Assembly (NCBI GenBank): GCA_002401545.1 | Contig: NVTJ01000039.1 | Coordinates: forward strand, 1 to 10,401 | Origin: Alphaproteobacteria bacterium | GTDB lineage: Bacteria > Pseudomonadota > Alphaproteobacteria > Sphingomonadales > Emcibacteraceae | Reading direction: 5' to 3' | DNA length: 10,401 bases | Part shown: in pieces, positions 5,090-10,401 of the stretch | How positions within the stretch are numbered: position 1 is the stretch's first letter | Layout: every line of letters starts with the position of its first letter | The notes under the pieces: generated by a model | Told to the model about the DNA's origin: nothing | The model's input: only the letters and a program-made list of their open reading frames with translations | Databases searched by the model: none | Position numbers and translations under genes: made by a program

Positions 5090-7379
5090 ATTTGTCCATA
5101 AAGCCCACGCGCACGACAGCAGTCATAAACATGTTTCCGGTGAGGCGATTTATATTGATGACCTGCCCGAACCAAGGGGCCTGCTGCATCTGTATATGGC
5201 GCAAAGCCCGGTGGCTCACGCCAATATTACCGCCATGAATCTTGACCCGGTGCGAGAATATCCCGGCGTGGTGGCTGTCTTGTCAGCAACGGATGTTCCC
5301 GGCGTCAATGATGTCAGCCCGTCTGCGGGCGATGATCCACTTTTTGCCGAGGCTAAAGTGGAATATATGGGCCAGTCCCTGTTTGTTGTCGCCGCCGAAA
5401 GTCTGGAGATTGCGCGCAGGGCGGCAAAGCTGGCTGAAATTTCCTATGAGGAACTGGATAATATTGTCACCATCGCCCAGGCGCGGGAAATTGACGCAGA
5501 TATTGATGCGGCACAGATCATGCAACGCGGCGACAGCGCGGCGGCCCTTGAAGGCGCTGACCACCGGGAAACCGGTCATTTTGCTATCGGTGGTCAAGAT
5601 CATTTTTATCTGGAAGGTCATATTTGCCTGGTGACCCCCATGGAAGATGGCGATGTTCATATCTTCTCCTCGACCCAGCATCCCAGCGAAGTCCAGCATC
5701 TGGTCGCCCATGTGCTTGGCGTGCCGTCCAATGCGGTCACGGTGGAGCTTCGCCGTATGGGCGGCGGTTTTGGCGGCAAGGAAACCCAACCGGCGTTATT
5801 CGCGGCGGCGGCGGCGTTGGTAGTCATAAAGACAGGGCGGGCGGCAAAGCTGTGCCTTGACCGTGATGATGACATGATCATGACCGGAAAACGTCATGAT
5901 TTTGAAATTGACTATGATGTGGGGTTCGATGATCTGGGCCGGATCACGGCCATAGAATTTATGCTGTCCTCGCGCTGCGGCTATTCGCTGGATTTATCCC
6001 TGCCGGTGAATGACCGGGCCATGTTCCATGCGGATAACTGCTATTATCTGGAAAATGTCACCATCCATTCACGACGGTTCAAAACCCATACCGTATCCAA
6101 TACCGCCTTCCGGGGTTTTGGCGGACCACAGGGAATGATAGCCATTGAACGGGTGATGGACGTGATTGCACTCAGGCTTGGCATGGATGCTCTGGCGGTA
6201 CGTAAAATAAATCTTTACGGCAAAAGCACGCGTAATATCACACCCTATTACCAGACAGTGACCGATAATGTTGCCCCGGAAATCATCGCGGAACTTGAAC
6301 AGAAAACCCATTACCAGCGGCGCAGAGGGGAAATACGTGCCTTTAACAAAACCAGCCCTTATCTGAAAAAGGGCATAGCCCTCACCCCGGTTAAATTTGG
6401 TATTTCCTTTACCCTGACCCATTTAAATCAGGCCGGGGCGCTGATCCATATCTATGCGGACGGCAGCGTGCATCTCAACCACGGCGGCACCGAAATGGGG
6501 CAGGGATTATTCACCAAGGTGGCGCAAGTGGTGGCGCAGGAGTTCCAGATTGATCTGGACCGGGTGAAGATCAGTTCAACCCGAACCGACAAGATACCCA
6601 ACACCTCGGCAACGGCGGCGTCATCCGGTTCGGACCTGAATGGTATGGCCGCCTTGAACGCCGCAAAGATTCTAAAAAACAGATTAATCAAATTCGCCGC
6701 AGAACAGCATGATTGCAAGCCGGAAAATATTATCTTCCGGGATAATATGGTTTATGTAGGTAACAAGCAAATCTCCTTTGCCGATTTAGCAAATCAAGCC
6801 TATATGAACCGGATTTCCCTGTCAGCCAATGGTTTTTACAAAACGCCGAAAATCCATTATGACCGAAAGAACCATAAAGGGCGGCCGTTTTATTATTTTG
6901 CCTACGGCGCGGCGGTATCCGAAGTTCTTGTTGATACATTAACCGGAGAAAACCGGGTGCTTAGGGTTGATATTCTCCATGATACGGGTAAATCGCTCAA
7001 TCCGGCGGTGGATATTGGCCAGATCGAAGGCGGCTTTATTCAGGGTATGGGCTGGCTGACCACAGAAGAACTTGTCTATAGCGACAGAGGGCAGTTAATG
7101 ACCCATGCCCCCTCCACCTATAAAATCCCCACCTGTGGCGACAGGCCGGAAATATTCAATGTGGAATTATGGGACCGGGGCCACAACACAGAACCCGCCA
7201 TCCACCGTTCGAAAGCCGTAGGCGAACCACCCCTGATGCTGGGCATTTCCGTATTTTCCGCCATTTGTGACGCGGTTTCCAGCGTTGGGGATTATAAAAT
7301 CAATCCCCGGATAAATGCCCCGGCTACGCCTGAGGAAATTCTCCGGTCCGTGGCAGACATGCAAAGCAACGTCAAATGA
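5076..7379 (+). CDS. xdhB: Xanthine dehydrogenase large (molybdopterin-binding) subunit
   Basis: 767 aa, normal for bacterial XdhB. It hydroxylates hypoxanthine and xanthine to urate at the molybdenum cofactor. Motifs in order are HVSGEAIYIDDLPEP near the N-terminus, MGGGFGGKE (228-236), FRGFGGPQG (345-353, with the substrate-stabilising Arg346), HGGTEMGQGL (469-478, with the Moco-binding Gln476) and KAVGEPPLML (713-722), whose Glu717 is the expected catalytic base. No key residue is missing. The start used is GTG at 5076, overlapping xdhA by 14 nt. The purine-rich AAGAGGGG (5067-5074) is very close to this GTG and better spaced for the in-frame TTG at 5082, so the true start may be two codons later. 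The 3' end overlaps xdhC by 4 nt. Confidence 0.97.
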   Translation: MPLAEFVHKAHAHDSSHKHVSGEAIYIDDLPEPRGLLHLYMAQSPVAHANITAMNLDPVREYPGVVAVLSATDVPGVNDVSPSAGDDPLFAEAKVEYMGQSLFVVAAESLEIARRAAKLAEISYEELDNIVTIAQAREIDADIDAAQIMQRGDSAAALEGADHRETGHFAIGGQDHFYLEGHICLVTPMEDGDVHIFSSTQHPSEVQHLVAHVLGVPSNAVTVELRRMGGGFGGKETQPALFAAAAALVVIKTGRAAKLCLDRDDDMIMTGKRHDFEIDYDVGFDDLGRITAIEFMLSSRCGYSLDLSLPVNDRAMFHADNCYYLENVTIHSRRFKTHTVSNTAFRGFGGPQGMIAIERVMDVIALRLGMDALAVRKINLYGKSTRNITPYYQTVTDNVAPEIIAELEQKTHYQRRRGEIRAFNKTSPYLKKGIALTPVKFGISFTLTHLNQAGALIHIYADGSVHLNHGGTEMGQGLFTKVAQVVAQEFQIDLDRVKISSTRTDKIPNTSATAASSGSDLNGMAALNAAKILKNRLIKFAAEQHDCKPENIIFRDNMVYVGNKQISFADLANQAYMNRISLSANGFYKTPKIHYDRKNHKGRPFYYFAYGAAVSEVLVDTLTGENRVLRVDILHDTGKSLNPAVDIGQIEGGFIQGMGWLTTEELVYSDRGQLMTHAPSTYKIPTCGDRPEIFNVELWDRGHNTEPAIHRSKAVGEPPLMLGISVFSAICDAVSSVGDYKINPRINAPATPEEILRSVADMQSNVK

Positions 7380-8314
7380 AGAACTGGGCAGCAGAGGCAA
7401 AAGCCATCATCCGGCGGCACGGCACTGTCATTTTAGTGACCTTGGGCAGATCAAAGGGTTCAACTCCGCGCGGGCCGGGGACCAAAATGCTGGTCGGGCG
7501 CGATGAGACGTCCGGAACCATCGGCGGCGGTAATCTGGAATATTTGGTCACGGAGCAGGCGCGGAAAATGCTTGATTCTGCCGGGGTTAATCTCAGGTAT
7601 CAACATTTTGCCCTTGGGCCTTTGCTGGGCCAATGTTGTGGCGGAGCGACAAATGTGCTGTTTGAAAAATTAAATCCGGAGCATCTCCCCCTGCTGGATC
7701 AGGTCATTGAGGTGGTGGAAAATAAACGGCCCTATGGTCTGATATCAGTCACCAAGGGCAATGAAGTGAAAAAACATTTCGTCACTGCCGCGCCGGGGGA
7801 TAACGATGACGAAATATCCGAATGGCACCGGAATGATGCCCTGCCCCTCTATATGTTCGGGGCTGGTCATGTGGGCAAGGCCATGGCACTGGTTCTGGGG
7901 CGACTTAATTTTGAGGTCACGTGGATTGATGACCGTAAAAATCAATTTCCGGAAATCGTGGCGGATAATGTGACAAAAATTCTGTCCGGCGACCCGGTTT
8001 CCCATGTGAGTCTGGCCCCTGCCGGAAGCATTTTTCTGATCTTCACCTATAGCCACAATCTGGATTATAACATCACAGATGCCGTGTTAAAAAGGGACGA
8101 TTTTCTCTATTGCGGCCTGATCGGATCACAGACCAAACGAACGCGGTTCAAAAAATATTTTCTCAAATCCGGTGGCCCCGCAGACCAATTGAAGAAATTA
8201 ACCTGTCCGGTGGGCCTATGCGCCATTACGGGCAAATCACCGGATATCATTGCTATTGCCGTGGCGGCAGAATTGCTTAGCCTGCCATATATTGAACAGG
8301 AAGGGCCACAATAA
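7376..8314 (+). CDS. xdhC: XdhC, molybdenum cofactor insertion/maturation chaperone for xanthine dehydrogenase
   Basis: 312 aa. XdhC proteins bind molybdenum cofactor, support its sulfuration and deliver it to XdhB; they are not part of the mature enzyme. The N-terminal XdhC/CoxI domain shows GSTPRGPGTKMLVG (28-41), SGTIGGGNLEY (46-56) and GQCCGG (85-90), with the conserved cysteine pair. The C-terminal Rossmann-type domain begins with LYMFGAGHVGKAMA (158-171) followed by VTWIDDR, and later GLIGSQTKRTRF. The start overlaps the xdhB stop (ATGA, 7376-7379) without a clear Shine-Dalgarno, which suggests coupling. Its place right after xdhB supports a dedicated XDH role rather than a CoxI/aldehyde-oxidase role. 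Confidence 0.95.
   Translation: MKNWAAEAKAIIRRHGTVILVTLGRSKGSTPRGPGTKMLVGRDETSGTIGGGNLEYLVTEQARKMLDSAGVNLRYQHFALGPLLGQCCGGATNVLFEKLNPEHLPLLDQVIEVVENKRPYGLISVTKGNEVKKHFVTAAPGDNDDEISEWHRNDALPLYMFGAGHVGKAMALVLGRLNFEVTWIDDRKNQFPEIVADNVTKILSGDPVSHVSLAPAGSIFLIFTYSHNLDYNITDAVLKRDDFLYCGLIGSQTKRTRFKKYFLKSGGPADQLKKLTCPVGLCAITGKSPDIIAIAVAAELLSLPYIEQEGPQ
8298..8305 (+). promoter_or_regulatory. Strong ribosome binding site for puuD inside xdhC
   Basis: AGGAAGGG within the last codons of xdhC lies 8 nt before the puuD ATG. This is the best-spaced strong Shine-Dalgarno in the rightward operon and confirms the 8314 start, which overlaps the xdhC stop by one base. Confidence 0.5.
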
Positions 8315-9498
8315 TGGACGTGGATGTTGTAAGCTGGCTAAGTCTGGCTATTCGCTGGTTGCATCTGATCACCGGAATTGCCTGGATCGGATCGTCGTTT
8401 TATTTTATCTGGCTGGATAACAGTCTGAAAAAACCCACGTCCAGGGAAGATCTGGATATGGGTGTTGGTGGTGAGTTATGGGCTGTTCATGGCGGCGGGT
8501 TTTACCATAAAAAGAAATATCAGGTGGCTCCCGACCATATGCCAGACGATCTTCACTGGTTCAAATGGGAAGCCTATTTCACCTGGATAAGCGGCTTTAT
8601 GCTGCTGGCCGTGATTTATTATTACGGCGCAAGCCTGTTCCTGATTGATCCGGCAAAAATGGCCCTTTTACCATGGCAGGCCATCGGGATCAGCCTTGCT
8701 TTCATGGTCGGCGGCTGGATATTTTATGATCTTCTGTGTAAAAGCCGGATCGGCGAAAATAACAAGCTGTTCGGCCTGATCTGGTTCATGGCCCTGACCC
8801 TCGCCGCCTACGGCCTGTCACAGATATTCACTGACCGTGCAGCCTATATCCATGTGGGGGTCATCATCGGCACCGTCATGGCCGCCAATGTGTTTATGGT
8901 CATCATCCCGAACCAGAAAAAGACCGTTGCCAGCCTGCTCAAGGGTGAAGAAGCGGATCCGTCCCTTGGAATCAAGGCAAAGCAGCGTTCCCTGCATAAT
9001 AATTATATGACCCTGCCCGTATTGCTGATTATGGTCAGCAATCATTATCCAATCCTGTTCGGTCATGACTATGGCTGGCTGATTTTGGCGGGACTGGGTA
9101 TTGCTGCCTGCCTGATCCGGCATTTCTTTAACCTGAAGCATAAGGGGGAAATAAATTACCTCTATCCTGCAGCGGGAGTTGCGGCCTTCATTGCCGTAAT
9201 GCTGATGGCGTCCTACAGTGGAAAGGTTGTCACAGGGGCGGCAGAAGACATCGCCGTCACCGACATCCGCATCATGATCAACAGGCACTGTGTTGCCTGT
9301 CATAGCGACGTGCCGACCCATGAAGCTTTCGCGGAAGCCCCGCTGGGCGTGATGTTTGACAAAATGGACGAGGTGATCCGCTACCGGACAAAAATCATTG
9401 AACAGGCGGTGAAATCCGATATTATGCCCCTTGGCAATGAAACGACAATGACAGAAGACGACAGGATAAAATTAGGCATGTGGTTATCACAGCAATAG
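8314..9498 (+). CDS. puuD: Membrane-bound urate oxidase/hydroxylase PuuD with C-terminal cytochrome c domain
   Basis: 394 aa. PuuD oxidises urate to 5-hydroxyisourate in the inner membrane. Unlike soluble uricase, it is thought to pass electrons to the respiratory chain and not form hydrogen peroxide. The N-terminal part (about 1-300) is the PuuD membrane domain, with WLHLITGIAWIGSSFYFIWLD (written as WLHLITGIAWIG and SSFYFIWLD, 15-35), GGELWAVHGGGFYH (52-65) and LHWFKWEAYFTW (80-91). I count about eight hydrophobic helices: 8-34, 85-108, 119-141, 151-171, 178-198, 229-246, 253-272 and 282-300. The tail from about 312 has one c-type heme motif HCVACH (C326, C329, H330) and a likely axial Met371 in DIMPLGN. 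It occupies the urate oxidase slot of the pathway; no uaZ/pucL-type uricase or HpxO monooxygenase is nearby. It converges with the regulator gene, 6 nt apart. Confidence 0.95.
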   Translation: MDVDVVSWLSLAIRWLHLITGIAWIGSSFYFIWLDNSLKKPTSREDLDMGVGGELWAVHGGGFYHKKKYQVAPDHMPDDLHWFKWEAYFTWISGFMLLAVIYYYGASLFLIDPAKMALLPWQAIGISLAFMVGGWIFYDLLCKSRIGENNKLFGLIWFMALTLAAYGLSQIFTDRAAYIHVGVIIGTVMAANVFMVIIPNQKKTVASLLKGEEADPSLGIKAKQRSLHNNYMTLPVLLIMVSNHYPILFGHDYGWLILAGLGIAACLIRHFFNLKHKGEINYLYPAAGVAAFIAVMLMASYSGKVVTGAAEDIAVTDIRIMINRHCVACHSDVPTHEAFAEAPLGVMFDKMDEVIRYRTKIIEQAVKSDIMPLGNETTMTEDDRIKLGMWLSQQ

Positions 9499-9504
9499 GT
9501 CTGT

Positions 9505-10212
9505 TTACAGGCTGGAAAATATGGATTTAAGATCCCGGGTTTCCTGCTTGTCTTCCATATTCAGACTGCCCACACATTCCTCAAGATGCGTCAGCATCAT
9601 GGCCACAGCCTTTTGTTCATCATTTTGAGAAATGGCTTTTACGATCTTGCCATGATCATCATTGCTGCAGAGGCTGCCACCGGTTTTGCCATACAGGGCA
9701 ATGATCAGGCTGGTCTGGGAGATTAACTCTTTCAGGAATTTAGCGATCACCTCATTGCCTGCAATCCGGGCAATTTCAAGGTGAAAATTCCCGGTCAGGC
9801 GTATCCAGGCTATACGGTCATTCCCCGCGATACAGTCTTTTTCTGCCTGCACCAGGTTTTTTAAATTTGCCACATCACCCGCCGAATGTTTACGAACGCA
9901 GATACGTAAGGCGGCCTCTTCAATGATTTGCCTGGCTTCAAAAACCTGCAAAGCCTGCGCTGTGGAGGGGCTGGCGACGATTGCCCCCCGATTCGGGCGG
10001 ATTTCCACAATATTCTCATAATTAAGCCGGGTCAGGGCGCGGCGGACCACCGTGCGGCTGGCGCCAAAAATTTCACTTAAGGATTCTTCGGTCAACTTGG
10101 TGCCGGGGGCAAGACGCTGTTCAAGAATGGCATCAGAAATCTGTTGATGGATATATTCTTCACGGGGATTTTTTTTGCCCGTTCTGGAAGGTTTAACCGG
10201 ATTCTCCCCCAT
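9505..10212 (-). CDS. GntR-family transcriptional regulator, FadR/FCD subfamily
   Basis: 235 aa. The N-terminal winged helix-turn-helix covers about residues 17-80: EEYIHQQISDAILEQRLAPG, then KLTEESLSEIFGASRTVVRRAL, broken here as KLTEESLSEIFG (39-50) and ASRTVVRRAL (51-60), then the wing NRGAIVASP (74-82). An all-helical FCD effector domain follows, starting at FEARQIIEEAALR (91-103). Conserved histidines H144 (NFHLEIA), H187 (DDHGKI) and H209 (THLEE) fit the metal/ligand site of FCD proteins. The effector is unknown; a pathway intermediate such as urate, allantoin or glyoxylate is plausible. The ATG has an AAAGGA Shine-Dalgarno in its short leader. Position beside the cluster and the palindrome at its own promoter suggest it controls the purine operons and itself. 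GntR members do occur in purine clusters (for example HpxS), but I cannot assign orthology. Confidence 0.93.
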   Translation of the reverse strand: MGENPVKPSRTGKKNPREEYIHQQISDAILEQRLAPGTKLTEESLSEIFGASRTVVRRALTRLNYENIVEIRPNRGAIVASPSTAQALQVFEARQIIEEAALRICVRKHSAGDVANLKNLVQAEKDCIAGNDRIAWIRLTGNFHLEIARIAGNEVIAKFLKELISQTSLIIALYGKTGGSLCSNDDHGKIVKAISQNDEQKAVAMMLTHLEECVGSLNMEDKQETRDLKSIFSSL

Positions 10213-10266
10213 GCATTTATCCTTTGAAATATAATTTAATAATCATTACAAGCTGAATATGGAGAA

Positions 10267-10294
10267 GTTATACAATAATAAAAAAAATTGTGAA
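10267..10294 (-). promoter_or_regulatory. Predicted promoter of the GntR regulator gene
   Basis: On the minus strand there is a -35-like TTCACA (complement of 10289-10294, 5 of 6), a 16-bp spacer containing a run of eight Ts, and a -10-like TATAAC (complement of 10267-10272, 5 of 6). The -35 box lies wholly inside the AAATTGT-ga-ACAAAAT palindrome, so binding there would be expected to repress the gene. This is sequence inference only. Confidence 0.5.
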
Positions 10295-10300
10295 CAAAAT
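10285..10300. promoter_or_regulatory. Operator-like palindrome at the GntR promoter
   Basis: AAATTGT (10285-10291), GA, then ACAAAAT (10294-10300). It has the same left arm and 2-bp spacing as the perfect site at 3197-3212. The right arm differs at one base of seven (ACAAAAT against ACAATTT at the fifth base; the last positions read A-T against T-T, so count two mismatches if aligned strictly). The core TTGT-NN-ACAA is identical in both. It covers the -35 box of the regulator promoter, the usual arrangement for autorepression. Confidence 0.5.
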
Positions 10301-10304
10301 TTTC

Positions 10305-10317
10305 TGCCATATGGACA
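10305..10317. repeat. CATATG-centred palindrome, copy 2 (right border)
   Basis: TGCCATATGGACA matches the element at 233-245 at 12 of 13 positions and has the palindromic core CCATATGG (10307-10314). It lies between the GntR operator candidate and the weak rightward promoter elements, so it could serve either direction. Function unknown. Confidence 0.3.
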
Positions 10318-10372
10318 AATTTCTCTGTCGCCTGTAAGAATAACCATTGACCAAAGTGGGAATAGATACCAA

Positions 10373-10401
10373 ATGATGAAAGCCGTACGAGGCAGCCTGT
10401 T
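10373..10401 (+). CDS. Possible start of a rightward gene (nine codons, cut by window edge)
   Basis: Two consecutive ATGs (10373 and 10376) open a frame reading MMKAVRGSL before the window ends. A K-A-V-R start is common in zinc-type alcohol dehydrogenases/quinone oxidoreductases (MDR superfamily), but nine residues cannot identify a family. A modest purine-rich GTGGGA (10356-10361) lies upstream, rather far from the ATG. Being divergent from the regulator gene makes a real gene plausible. The product is unassigned. Confidence 0.35.

Larger units (their letters stand above)
10213..10372. other. AT-rich divergent control region upstream of the GntR gene
   Basis: This 160-bp gap separates the leftward regulator gene from the possible rightward gene at the edge. 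It contains the regulator's ribosome binding site, a likely regulator promoter (10267-10294), an operator-like palindrome (10285-10300), an eight-base A-tract (10280-10287), the sequence TGCCATATGG (10305-10314) and a third ACAAATT half-site-like element (10315-10321). For the rightward direction, the best pair is TGGACA (10312-10317) with an extended TG-type -10, AAGAAT (10336-10341), which is weak. No terminator is visible. Confidence 0.45.

Noticed and set aside
5283..5789. 168-codon open frame antisense to xdhB
   Set aside because: It lies wholly inside a well-conserved molybdenum subunit. Its translation has no recognisable domain and looks like a codon-bias shadow.
8818..9321. 167-codon open frame antisense to puuD
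   Set aside because: It is opposite the conserved membrane and heme-domain coding sequence. The Asp/His-rich composition is that of a reverse-frame artefact.
9491..9512. Short inverted repeat CTGT-TT-ACAG at the puuD/regulator convergent junction as a bidirectional terminator
   Set aside because: The stem is only four perfect pairs plus wobble pairs, the loop is too tight, and no U-run follows on either strand.
10280..10291. A-tract before the regulator operator as a terminator U-run
   Set aside because: No GC-rich stem precedes it in either direction, and it lies between the -35 and -10 boxes of the predicted regulator promoter.

Overview
The window is almost entirely a purine (xanthine/urate) catabolism cluster from a Gram-negative, aerobically respiring bacterium. 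The protein sequences look alphaproteobacterial: a two-subunit XdhAB with XdhC, a membrane urate oxidase PuuD fused to cytochrome c, and a PuuE-type allantoinase. Coding DNA is moderately GC-rich, and the three short intergenic gaps are clearly AT-rich. I cannot name a genus.

Layout from left to right: (1) the start of a leftward 3-oxoacid CoA-transferase subunit A gene, cut by the window edge; (2) a leftward operon puuE-uraD-alc-allA (3140 down to 270), with gaps of 2 nt or 4-nt overlaps; (3) a 143-bp divergent control region (3141-3283) with a strong sigma70-type promoter for puuE and a near-perfect AAATTGT-aa-ACAATTT palindrome; (4) a rightward operon hiuH-xdhA-xdhB-xdhC-puuD (3284-9498), each gene abutting or overlapping the next; (5) a convergent GntR/FadR-type regulator gene (10212-9505), whose own promoter carries a related AAATTGT-ga-ACAAAAT site; (6) the first codons of a possible rightward gene at the right edge.

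Together the genes encode an unbroken route. Hypoxanthine/xanthine goes to urate (XdhAB, matured with XdhC), then 5-hydroxyisourate (PuuD, electrons probably to the respiratory chain through its cytochrome c domain), OHCU (HiuH), (S)-allantoin (UraD), allantoate (PuuE), ureidoglycolate plus urea (allantoicase), and glyoxylate plus urea (AllA). No purine transporter, guanine deaminase, urease or glyoxylate-using gene lies in the window.

I see no mobile element, CRISPR array, tRNA or rRNA, and no convincing factor-independent terminator. I found no undescribed multi-gene system. The most informative non-coding signal is the shared palindrome at the divergent promoter and the regulator promoter, which I infer is the operator of the local GntR-type protein.
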